Positions 30,371 to 37,815 of a stretch of 64,000 bases of DNA are shown here, piece by piece (the stretch's first letter is position 1; every line of letters starts with the position of its first letter). Under the pieces are notes generated by a model that was given only the letters and a program-made list of their open reading frames with translations, was not told where the DNA came from and did not search any database. The stretch comes from Actinomycetospora straminea (lineage in GTDB: Bacteria > Actinomycetota > Actinomycetes > Mycobacteriales > Pseudonocardiaceae): positions 1 through 64,000 of the forward strand of contig NZ_JAQZAN010000012.1 of assembly GCF_028737255.1 (NCBI RefSeq). Direction: 5' to 3'. Both the position numbers and the translations under genes were made by a program.

Positions 30371-30966
30371 CACGACCCACCCCCCAGCACGCGGTAGCGC
30401 AAGTGCACCATCGCGGGCCCGTCGAGCGTGCGCAGGAGCTCGAGCTCGACGTGCCCGGGCAGCTCGTCGAACAGCCGCCACCCCTGCCCGAGCAGCACCG
30501 GCACCACCTGCAGCGCCATCTCGTCGATCTCCCCGGCCGCCAGGAACGCCTGCGCGGCCGACGCCCCGTGGAGCAGGACGTCCTTCTCGCCCGCCTCGCG
30601 GCGGGCCAGCGCCGCCGCCGCGCGCACGTCGGTGACGTACCGGGCGCGGCCCGGGGGCGGCGTGTCGGGCGCCGACCGGGTCAGCACGACGATCGGCACC
30701 CCGTCGTGGTGGTCACCGCCCCACCCGCCGGCGAGCTCGAACGTGCGTCGGCCTGTGAGCACCGCTCCGGTCGCCATCAGCTCCGCCATGACCGTCGCCC
30801 CGACCTCGTCGTGCGACGACGCGGACGTCGGGTGGTCCTCCCCGTCGAACGCGAGGAAGTCGTGCAGCCGCTCGCCGCCGACCCCGAGGCCCTGCTCCGG
30901 GCCGTCATCCGGACCCGCGACGAACCCGTCGAGGGACATCCACATGCACAGCACGATCCTGCTCAT
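30370..30966 (-). CDS. DHFR-fold family protein, second of tandem set
   Basis: 198 residues, the same length as its downstream paralogue. 'VLCMWMSLDGFVAGPDDGPE', 'GAVLTGRRTFELAGGWGGDH', 'KDVLLHGASAAQAFLAAGEI' and 'LQVVPVLLGQGWRLFDELPG' mark the fold. It differs from the next copy in the N-terminal third and in a short insertion 'EDHPTSASSHDEVG'. ATG 30966 is the start. It begins 21 bp after the first copy. Confidence 0.83.
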   Translation of the reverse strand: MSRIVLCMWMSLDGFVAGPDDGPEQGLGVGGERLHDFLAFDGEDHPTSASSHDEVGATVMAELMATGAVLTGRRTFELAGGWGGDHHDGVPIVVLTRSAPDTPPPGRARYVTDVRAAAALARREAGEKDVLLHGASAAQAFLAAGEIDEMALQVVPVLLGQGWRLFDELPGHVELELLRTLDGPAMVHLRYRVLGGGS

Positions 30967-30987
30967 CGGTCTCTCCTTCCTCGTCGG

Positions 30988-31563
30988 TCAGCGGCGGCGC
31001 AGCACGGACACGACCGCGCCGGTCGGGATGGTCTGCAGGGACTCGAGCGCCCACGAGGACCGTGGCAGCCCGTCGGCGCGGAACGGCAGACCCTCGCCGA
31101 GGATCGCGGGCACGCGGGTGATCCGGAGCTCGTCGAGCAGGTCGGCCGCGAGCAGCGCCTGGATGACGCTCACGCTGGAGAGCACGGCGACGCTCTGCCC
31201 GTCGCCGGCGCGCAGCGTGGCCACCGTGGCCTCGAGGTCGCGCACGACCCGGGCGTTGGTCCACGTCGCCTCGTCGAGCGTGCGGGACACGACGACCTTC
31301 TCGACGGCGTCGAGCCAGCGGGACAGCGCGCGGCTGCGGGCGTCGGCGGCGGGGTCGTCGGCGACGGCGGGCCAGAAGCCGTGGAAGCCCTCGTAGTTGG
31401 TGCGGCCCAGCAGGACGGTGTCGACGCCGCGGCAGTACCCGGCGAAGCCCGAGGCGCACTGCTCGTGCAGGGCGGTCTCGACGAGCCAGGACATGTCCCC
31501 GCCCGGGCCGGCGGCGAAGCCGTCGAGGGAGAGGGTGACGTTGGCGCTGATGGTGCGCGGCAT
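30988..31563 (-). CDS. DHFR-fold family protein, first of tandem set
   Basis: 191 residues. It is more divergent than the other two: 'ISANVTLSLDGFAAGPGGDM', 'GVDTVLLGRTNYEGFHGFWP', 'VEKVVVSRTLDEATW' and 'DELRITRVPAILGEGLPF'. It is closer in style to the gene at 27448 ('LLGR..YE....FWP') than to its tandem neighbours. ATG 31563 follows GAGGAG. It heads the run of three reductase-like genes, the DGPF gene and the ECF42 gene; the TetR gene lies 109 bp upstream on the same strand. Confidence 0.83.
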   Translation of the reverse strand: MPRTISANVTLSLDGFAAGPGGDMSWLVETALHEQCASGFAGYCRGVDTVLLGRTNYEGFHGFWPAVADDPAADARSRALSRWLDAVEKVVVSRTLDEATWTNARVVRDLEATVATLRAGDGQSVAVLSSVSVIQALLAADLLDELRITRVPAILGEGLPFRADGLPRSSWALESLQTIPTGAVVSVLRRR

Positions 31564-31672
31564 GGGGGTGCTCCTCGGGGTGCTCCGGGCCCCGGCGGGC
31601 CCGCTCACCCCGGCGTCGACCGGGCGCACCGATCTCCGTCACGCCTCTTCGACCGCGGACGGACGAGCACGA

Positions 31673-32347
31673 TCAAGCCGTGGTCGTTGTCCGTCCGTCC
31701 AGCTCCGCGCCGACACCGTCGAGAACGCGCGCCAGACCCGTCTCGAACGGGTCCTCCGCCGGCGCCTCCTCGGGCGGGGTCTCGAGGAGCCCGACGAGGA
31801 GCGGGAAGTCCTCGGCGCGGCGGCGGAGGTCGACCGGGCGGGGCGCCCGGTCGCCGAGCGGGGCGGAGGCGCCCCGCACGTAGCTGTTGACGACGTGGAG
31901 CACGCCGAGCGCCTCGGTCACCGAGAGCCCGGCGTCGACGCCCGCCCGCAGGGCCGCCTCGGCCCACGCGCACTCGGCGGGACCCATGCGCCGCGCGCCG
32001 CTGACCAGGGGCAGCGTCCACGGGTGGTCGACGAACACCGCGCGGTTCGCCCGGGCCCAGGCGGCGAGCCGGTCGCGCCAGGTGCCCGTCGCGGCGCCCT
32101 CCGGGGCCGGGCCGATCGCGGCGTCGAGCATGAGGTCGACCAGGGCGTCCTTGTGCGGCACGTGACGGTAGAGCGACATCGGCGCCGCGCCGAGCGTGCG
32201 GGCCAGGCGTGGCATCGACACGGCCTCGAGGCCCTCGGCGTCGGCGAGGGCCACGGCGGCGTCGACGATCGCGGCGCGGGTCAACGGACGGCGGGCGGTC
32301 GAGGGCACCGGGGGCGCCCAGAGGGGATCGGGGACGGCGTCGGGCAC
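31673..32347 (-). CDS. TetR family regulator (TetR_C-type)
   Basis: 224 residues. The N-terminal HTH is at about 20-70 ('LTRAAIVDAAVALADAEGLE', 'VSMPRLARTLGAAPMSLYRH', 'VPHKDALVDLMLDAAIG'). The C-terminal half is the tetracycline-repressor-like helical domain, with 'WRDRLAAWARANRAVFVDHP'. Start is GTG 32347. It is divergent from the DUF2306 gene, and the 65-bp gap between them holds two overlapping palindromes, so it most likely represses that operon and itself. The ligand is unknown; quinones are a guess given the hydroquinone reductase-like gene. Confidence 0.88.
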   Translation of the reverse strand: MPDAVPDPLWAPPVPSTARRPLTRAAIVDAAVALADAEGLEAVSMPRLARTLGAAPMSLYRHVPHKDALVDLMLDAAIGPAPEGAATGTWRDRLAAWARANRAVFVDHPWTLPLVSGARRMGPAECAWAEAALRAGVDAGLSVTEALGVLHVVNSYVRGASAPLGDRAPRPVDLRRRAEDFPLLVGLLETPPEEAPAEDPFETGLARVLDGVGAELDGRTTTTA

Positions 32348-32385
32348 GGGCGGGATCGTCGCACGTGGAAGAGTGTAGACAGCAA

Positions 32386-32410
32386 TACGCGTAAAGCGTA
32401 AGGCTTACGC
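32386..32410. promoter_or_regulatory. overlapping palindromes, likely TetR operator
   Basis: Two inverted repeats overlap: TACGC-GTAAA-GCGTA (32386-32400) and GCGTAA-GGC-TTACGC (32396-32410). They are AT-rich against a GC-rich background and end 2 bp before the DUF2306 ATG. The divergent TetR gene starts 39 bp to the left. A repressor bound here would block either promoter. Confidence 0.7.
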
Positions 32411-32412
32411 AC

Positions 32413-33174
32413 ATGACCGCCACGCAGGAGCCCGACCTCCCCGCACCTCCGGACCGCCCGAGCGGCCGCCGTCGCCGCGCCGGCCCCCGCGACCCGCGCC
32501 GCGTCCGCGTCGGGCTCGCCGTCACCGCGGTCGTCTGCGTGGCGTTCCTCGTCGTCGAGCTGTCGGCCTACCTGGGGCTCGACCCCGCGCAGTCGCGCAT
32601 CCCGATCCGCGCCGACCACCCGCTGCACTACCCCCTGCTCTGGGCGCACATCGTCTGCGGCTCGGTCGCGCTGATGACCGCCTGCCTGCAGATGTGGCCC
32701 TGGTTGCGGCGTCACCACCCGCGCGTGCACCGCTTCTCGGGCCGGGTCTACCTGCTCGGCGGGGTGCTGCCCGGCGGGATCGCGGTGCTGGGCGTCGCGC
32801 CGGTGAGCAGCACCGGGTTCGCGTCGTCGGTCGGCAACACCTTCCTCGCGGTGCTCTGGCTCGGGACCTCGATCGCCGGCTGGCGCGCCGCCCGGCAGCG
32901 GCGGTACGCCGACCACCGCGTCTGGATGATCCGCAGCATCGCCCTGACGTTCTCGATCATCGTCAACCGCTTCTGGGTCGTGCTCTACGTCGTCGTGCTC
33001 TCCCTCGTCGACCCGACCGATCCCGCGCTGATCGCGAACGCCGCGACGGCGTCGGTGTGGACGAGCTGGATCGTCACCCTGCTCGTCGCGGAGTGGTGGT
33101 TGCTGCGACGCCGGGACCCCCGCCGCGCACGGACGTTGGCGCCGGGCCGCGCCGGGGCACCCGGGGCGACGTGA
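32413..33174 (+). CDS. DUF2306 multi-span membrane protein
   Basis: 253 residues. After a basic Pro/Arg-rich N-terminus of about 32 residues there are six or so hydrophobic spans, beginning 'VGLAVTAVVCVAFLVVELSA'. The DUF2306 core has 'HIVCGSVALMTACLQMWPWL', 'RVHRFSGRVYLLGG' and 'DHRVWMIRSIALTFSIIVNR', with paired histidines suited to metal or haem binding. The function is unknown. ATG 32413 lies only 2 bp after the operator palindrome, with no good ribosome site, so a leaderless transcript is possible. It overlaps the next gene by 4 bp. Confidence 0.85.
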   Translation: MTATQEPDLPAPPDRPSGRRRRAGPRDPRRVRVGLAVTAVVCVAFLVVELSAYLGLDPAQSRIPIRADHPLHYPLLWAHIVCGSVALMTACLQMWPWLRRHHPRVHRFSGRVYLLGGVLPGGIAVLGVAPVSSTGFASSVGNTFLAVLWLGTSIAGWRAARQRRYADHRVWMIRSIALTFSIIVNRFWVVLYVVVLSLVDPTDPALIANAATASVWTSWIVTLLVAEWWLLRRRDPRRARTLAPGRAGAPGAT

Positions 33175-34220
33175 GCACCCCCACCGACGCCCCCGTGGGC
33201 AACAGCCCGTACGCCGACAGCAGCGGCTCGTTCCGCCGGCAGGGTCCGCGGTTCGCCGACCGGATCGTCGCCGAGCCCGACGGCGAGGGCCAGTGGCCCG
33301 CCGAGCCCGGCCGCTACCGGCTCGTGGTCTCGCTGGCGTGCCCGTGGGCGCACCGCTCCCTGATCGTGCGGCGCCTCATGGGGCTCGAGGACGCGATCTC
33401 GCTGGCGATCGTCGACCCGCTGCAGGACGACCGGTCGTGGCGCTTCACGCTCGACGAGGACGGCGTCGACCCCGTGCTGCGCTACCGGTACCTCGAGGAG
33501 GCCTACCTGGCGCGCGACCCGGACCACGGCACGGAGAACGGCGTCAGCGTCCCGGCGCTGGTCGAGGAGTCGACGGGCCTGCTCGTCACCAACGACTACC
33601 CGCAGATCACGATCGACCTCGGGATCGAGTGGGCGAAGTACCAGCGCCTCGGCGCGCCCACGCTCTACCCCGAGGGGCTGCGCGAGGAGATCGACGCGGT
33701 CAACGAGGGCGTCTTCCACGACGTCAACAACGGCGTCTACAAGGCGGGGTTCGCGACGAAGCAGGCGCGCTACGAGGAGGCCTACACCGCGCTGTTCGCG
33801 CGTCTCGACGAGCTCGACGAGCGCCTGGAGGGCCGGCGCTACCTGGTCGGCGACCACATCACCGAGGCCGACATCCGGCTGTTCACCACGCTGGTGCGCT
33901 TCGACGCCGTCTACCACGGCCACTTCAAGTGCAACCGGCAGAAGCTCGCGGAGTTCACGAACCTCTGGCCCTACGCCCGCGACCTCTACCAGACCCCGGG
34001 GTTCGGGGACACGGTCGACTTCGACCACATCAAGCGCCACTACCACCAGGTGCACACGAGCATCAATCCCACGCAGATCGTCCCCCTCGGCCCCGAGCCG
34101 TCGGTCTGGCTGGAGCCCCACCACCGCGAGGAGCTCGGCGGCTCGCCGTTCGGCGCCGACGGCACCCCGCCCGAGCCCCTCGACGGCCCGCTGCGCCCGC
34201 TGCCGCCGCTGGACATGTGA
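33171..34220 (+). CDS. glutathionyl-hydroquinone reductase-like (GST omega/xi family) protein
   Basis: 349 residues, matching S-glutathionyl-hydroquinone reductases. The thioredoxin-fold active site 'LVVSLACPWAHRSLIVRR' carries the catalytic cysteine, and 'VPALVEESTGLLVTNDYPQI' is the GSH-side motif. The helical C-terminal domain has 'LVGDHITEADIRLFTTLVRF' and 'YHGHFKCNRQKL'. These enzymes reduce thiol-adducted quinones. Most actinomycetes use mycothiol rather than glutathione, so the thiol may differ. The GTG start at 33171 overlaps the DUF2306 stop, so both should be controlled by the TetR operator upstream. Confidence 0.88.
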   Translation: MSTPTDAPVGNSPYADSSGSFRRQGPRFADRIVAEPDGEGQWPAEPGRYRLVVSLACPWAHRSLIVRRLMGLEDAISLAIVDPLQDDRSWRFTLDEDGVDPVLRYRYLEEAYLARDPDHGTENGVSVPALVEESTGLLVTNDYPQITIDLGIEWAKYQRLGAPTLYPEGLREEIDAVNEGVFHDVNNGVYKAGFATKQARYEEAYTALFARLDELDERLEGRRYLVGDHITEADIRLFTTLVRFDAVYHGHFKCNRQKLAEFTNLWPYARDLYQTPGFGDTVDFDHIKRHYHQVHTSINPTQIVPLGPEPSVWLEPHHREELGGSPFGADGTPPEPLDGPLRPLPPLDM

Positions 34221-34260
34221 GCCGACATGGGCGCCGCCGGGCCGTGGGTAGCCGGGTCGG

Positions 34261-36072
34261 GTGAGTGCTCCGAAGAACGTCGCCGCGCACGTGCTCGACC
34301 GTCTCGCCGCCTGGGGCGTCCACCGCTTCTACGGCTACCCCGGGGACGGGATCGGTGGGATCTTCACCGCCCTGCCCGAGCGCGATGACGCGGACTTCGT
34401 GCAGGTCCGCCACGAGGAGACCGCCGCCTTCGCCGCCTGCGCCGACGTCAAGTACGGCGGTTCGCCCATCGGCTGCTGTGTGGTCACGAGCGGGCCCGGC
34501 GCGGTGCACGCCCTCAACGGCCTCTACGACGCGAAGCTCGACCACCAGCCGGTCGTCGCGCTCGTCGGGCACACCGCGCAGACCGCCCAGGGCGGCGGCT
34601 ACTACCAGGAGATCGACCTGGGCGCGCTGCTCTCGGACGTCGCGGGGTACCTCGCCGAGGTCAAGGATCCGAGCCAGGTCCGCCACGTCGTCGACCGCGC
34701 CTGCCGGAGCGCGCTCGCCGACCGCACGGTCGCCGTCGTCGTCCTGCCGTCCGACGTGCTCGAGCAGGACGCGGTCGTCGAGCCGCCGGACGCCCACGGC
34801 TACCACCACACCTCCGCGGTGCCCTCCTCGGCGATCGCGGCGCCGCCGGAGGCCGCGCTGGACGCGGCGGCGGAGCTGCTGAACGCGGGGGAGAAGGTCG
34901 CGATCCTCGCCGGCGCCGGGGCGCTGGGGGCGTCGGCCGAGCTCACCGAGGTGGCCGACGCGCTGGGTGCAGGGATGGCGACGGCGCTGTTGGGCAAGGG
35001 CGTCGTCGACGAGCGCTCGCCGTGGGTCACCGGCGCGATCGGGCTGCTGGGGACGACGGCGTCGTGGCACCTCATGCGCGAGTGCGACACGCTGCTCATC
35101 GTCGGCTCGACCATGCCCTACACCGAGTACTACCCGGCGCCCGGGCAGGCGCGGGCGGTGCAGATCGACGTCGACGGCTCGCGGTGCGGCATCCGCTACG
35201 AGACCGAGGTCAACCTGACCGGCGACGCCGCCGCGACCCTCACCGCGCTGCGCGCGCGCCTGCGCGGGCGCAGTGACCACTCCTGGCGCGCCCAGGTGGA
35301 GCGCTGGACCAGCGCCTGGGACGACTACTCGCGCCAGCGCGCCCACGCGAGGACGAGCGCGCTCAACCCGGAGCTCGTGGTGCGCGAGCTGGACGACCGG
35401 CTGCCCGACGACGCCCTGCTCGCCGTCGACTGCGGCACGGCGACGTCCTGGTACGCCCGCGACATCACCCTGCGCGGGACCCAGTACGGGTCGCTGTCGG
35501 GGACGCTGCTGTCCATGGGCGGCGGGATGCCCTACGCGCTCGCGGCGAAGAACGCGCACCCCGACCGGCCGGTGATCGCGCTGATCGGCGACGGCGCGAT
35601 GCAGATGAACGGCGTCAACGAGCTCGTCACGGTCCAGCGGTACTGGCGGCGGTGGAGCGATCCGCGGTTCGTCGTGCTCGTCCTGTCCAACGACGACCTC
35701 TCCTACGTCTCGTGGGAGACGCGCGGGATGCTCGGCGAGGCACCCGATCCGCAGTCCCAGGAGATTCCCGACGTGCCCTACGCGCAGTGGGCGATGCTGC
35801 TCGGGCTCGACGGGACGGAGCTGCGCGAGCGCGAGCACATCGGCCCGGTGTGGGACCGCGCGCTCGCGGCGGACCGGCCGTTCGTCGTCGACGCCAAGGT
35901 CGACAAGGACATCCCGCTCGTGCCGCCGCACGTGACGATCCAGCAGGCGCTCAACACCGCCCGCTCCCAGCTCTCGGGCGACAGCGACGTGCTCGACATC
36001 ATCGCCAACGGCGTCAAGGAGACCGTCGGGGCCAAGGCGCGCTCGGTCCTCGGTCTGTCGCCTCGTGAGTAG
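34261..36072 (+). CDS. thiamine-diphosphate-dependent enzyme, pyruvate-oxidase (PoxB/YdaP) type
   Basis: 603 residues with three ThDP-enzyme domains. The Pyr domain has 'YGYPGDGIGGI' and the catalytic glutamate in 'RHEETAAFAACADV'. The central domain contains 'VAILAGAGALGA'. The PP domain has the Mg/ThDP motif 'GDGAMQMNGVNELVTVQRYW' ending in 'VLVLSNDDLSYV'. Close relatives are annotated as pyruvate oxidase or ThDP-requiring protein; the exact 2-oxo acid cannot be read. GTG 34261 is 40 bp after the reductase-like gene, probably the same operon. A long dyad symmetry starts at its stop codon. Confidence 0.88.
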   Translation: MSAPKNVAAHVLDRLAAWGVHRFYGYPGDGIGGIFTALPERDDADFVQVRHEETAAFAACADVKYGGSPIGCCVVTSGPGAVHALNGLYDAKLDHQPVVALVGHTAQTAQGGGYYQEIDLGALLSDVAGYLAEVKDPSQVRHVVDRACRSALADRTVAVVVLPSDVLEQDAVVEPPDAHGYHHTSAVPSSAIAAPPEAALDAAAELLNAGEKVAILAGAGALGASAELTEVADALGAGMATALLGKGVVDERSPWVTGAIGLLGTTASWHLMRECDTLLIVGSTMPYTEYYPAPGQARAVQIDVDGSRCGIRYETEVNLTGDAAATLTALRARLRGRSDHSWRAQVERWTSAWDDYSRQRAHARTSALNPELVVRELDDRLPDDALLAVDCGTATSWYARDITLRGTQYGSLSGTLLSMGGGMPYALAAKNAHPDRPVIALIGDGAMQMNGVNELVTVQRYWRRWSDPRFVVLVLSNDDLSYVSWETRGMLGEAPDPQSQEIPDVPYAQWAMLLGLDGTELREREHIGPVWDRALAADRPFVVDAKVDKDIPLVPPHVTIQQALNTARSQLSGDSDVLDIIANGVKETVGAKARSVLGLSPRE

Positions 36073-36104
36073 TAATCCCGGCCATGGCCGGGAAAAGCAC
36101 TCAC
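36065..36104. promoter_or_regulatory. 40-bp interrupted palindrome at the MFS gene start
   Basis: A 16-bp perfect palindrome CCCGGCCATGGCCGGG (36077-36092) has outer arms GTGAGT and ACTCAC (36065-36070 and 36099-36104) that share the same centre. It spans the end of the ThDP enzyme gene, the proposed MFS ATG at 36084 and the bases before the alternative ATG at 36105. It could be a regulator site, an attenuating hairpin, or a signal to use the second start. Confidence 0.55.
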
Positions 36105-37406
36105 ATGGGTGCCAGGGGTAAGGCGTTCGTCGCGTCGCTGTCCGGGACGTCGCTGGAGTACTACGACTTCGCCGTCTACGGCACGGCGTCCGCGCTCGTC
36201 TTCCCGCAGCTGTTCTTCCCGGGCAACGACCCGCTGACCGGGGTGCTGCTCGCGTTCACCACCTTCGCGGTGGGCTACGTGTCGCGCCCGGTCGGCGGGT
36301 TCGTCTTCGGGCGGCTCGGCGACACGCTCGGGCGCAAGCGCGTGCTGGTGGCGACGCTGCTGCTCATCGGCATCGCGACCGTCCTCATCGGCCTGCTGCC
36401 GACCTACGCGACGATCGGGGTCACCGCGCCGATCGTGCTGGTGATCCTGCGCTTCGCCCAGGGCGTCGGGGTCGGCGGCGAGTGGGGGAGCGCGGTGCTG
36501 CTCTCCGGCGAGTTCGGCGATCCCCGCCGCCGCGGCTTCTGGTCGTCGGCGGCCCAGATCGGCCCGCCGGCCGGCAACCTCATGGCCAACGGCGTGTTCG
36601 CCGTCCTCGCCGCGACGCTGACCAGCGAGCAGCTGCTGTCCTGGGGCTGGCGCGTCGCGTTCCTGCTCTCGGCGCTGCTCGTCGCCTTCGGGCTGTGGAT
36701 CCGGCTGACGCTCGAGGACACCCCGGTGTTCCGGGCCCTGCAGGACGCGGGCGAGACGTCGGCCAGCCCGATCGGCGAGGTCGTGCGCACCCAGCCCCGC
36801 GGCCTGGTCGCGGCGATCCTCTCCCGCCTCGGGCCCGACGTCGCGTACTCGCTGCTCACCGTCTACGTCCTGACCTACGCCACCCGCACCGCCGGCTTCG
36901 AGCGCGCCGCGGTGCTCTCGGCGGTCCTCGTCGGGTCGGCGCTGCAGCTGGGGCTGGTGCCGGCCTTCGGCGCGCTGTCGGACCGCTGGAACCGGCGCGC
37001 GGTGTCGGCGGCCGCGGTGACCGGCATCGGCGTCTGGGTGTTCGTGCTGTTCCCGCTGGTCGGCGCCGGGTCGTTCGTGCTGCTCGTGCTCGGGGTCGTC
37101 GTCGGCCTCGCCCTGCACGCCGCGGCGTACGGGCCGCAGGCCGCGTTCATCACCGAGCAGTTCAGCCCGCGCCTGCGCTCCACCGGCTCCTCGCTGGGCT
37201 ACACGCTGGCCGGGGTCCTCGGCGGCGCGCTGGCCCCCCTGCTGCTCACCTCGCTGCAGGCCGGCTTCGGCTGGGCCGCCGCGGCCGGCTACGTCGCGCT
37301 TGCCTGCGTGCTGTCGGTCATCGGCCTCGCGCTCGGCCGCGACCACGACCCGCGCGAGGACGAGGAGCTCGCGACCGCTGCCGGGGACGCGGCCGCCCGC
37401 CCGTAG
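36084..37406 (+). CDS. MFS transporter, metabolite:H+ symporter (MHS) family
   Basis: 440 residues with twelve predicted membrane spans. The MHS signature 'GTSLEYYDFAVYGTASALVF' is near the N-terminus, 'GRLGDTLGRKRVLV' is the loop 2-3 motif, and 'LRFAQGVGVGGEWGSAVLLS' is typical of the family. MHS carriers import organic acids, betaines and related solutes with protons. ATG 36084 lies in the centre of a palindrome; ATG 36105 (residue 8) is an equally good start. Proximity to the ThDP oxidase suggests an organic-acid substrate, which is inference. Confidence 0.9.
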   Translation: MAGKSTHMGARGKAFVASLSGTSLEYYDFAVYGTASALVFPQLFFPGNDPLTGVLLAFTTFAVGYVSRPVGGFVFGRLGDTLGRKRVLVATLLLIGIATVLIGLLPTYATIGVTAPIVLVILRFAQGVGVGGEWGSAVLLSGEFGDPRRRGFWSSAAQIGPPAGNLMANGVFAVLAATLTSEQLLSWGWRVAFLLSALLVAFGLWIRLTLEDTPVFRALQDAGETSASPIGEVVRTQPRGLVAAILSRLGPDVAYSLLTVYVLTYATRTAGFERAAVLSAVLVGSALQLGLVPAFGALSDRWNRRAVSAAAVTGIGVWVFVLFPLVGAGSFVLLVLGVVVGLALHAAAYGPQAAFITEQFSPRLRSTGSSLGYTLAGVLGGALAPLLLTSLQAGFGWAAAAGYVALACVLSVIGLALGRDHDPREDEELATAAGDAAARP

Positions 37407-37416
37407 GGTCGGGCCC

Positions 37417-37815
37417 ATGGCGGTCACCGTGGACAACACCGACGACCTGACCCGCGCGCCCGGCGCGTCGGTCACCCCCGACACCCTGCCGAACGACCTC
37501 GACATCACCGACCTCGTGGTCGGCGGCGGCGCCGAGGCCGGGCCGCGCGACACCGTGCAGGTCCAGTACCAGGGCATCCGGGTCTCCGACGGCGGTGAGT
37601 TCGACTCGTCGTGGACCCGCGGCGGCGCGCCCGTCGAGTTCCCGCTCTCCGGCGTCATCGACGGCTTCAAGCTCGGCATCTCCGGCATGCGCGAGGGCGG
37701 CCGGCGCATCCTCGTCGTCCCGCCGCACCAGGGCTACGGCGCCCGCGGCGTGCCGCCGGTGATCCCGGCGAACGCGCACCTCGTGTTCGTCGTGGACCTC
37801 GTCAAGGTCAACTAG
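37417..37815 (+). CDS. FKBP-type peptidyl-prolyl cis-trans isomerase
   Basis: 132 residues, a single FKBP domain. 'DTVQVQYQGIRVSDGGEFDS' and 'SGVIDGFKLGISGMREGGRR' with 'VPPHQGYGARG' and 'IPANAHLVFVVDLVKVN' are canonical. There is no signal peptide, so it is cytosolic. It should speed proline isomerisation in folding proteins. ATG 37417 is the start. Its last 8 bp overlap the end of the convergent hydrolase-glycosyltransferase gene. Confidence 0.93.
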   Translation: MAVTVDNTDDLTRAPGASVTPDTLPNDLDITDLVVGGGAEAGPRDTVQVQYQGIRVSDGGEFDSSWTRGGAPVEFPLSGVIDGFKLGISGMREGGRRILVVPPHQGYGARGVPPVIPANAHLVFVVDLVKVN

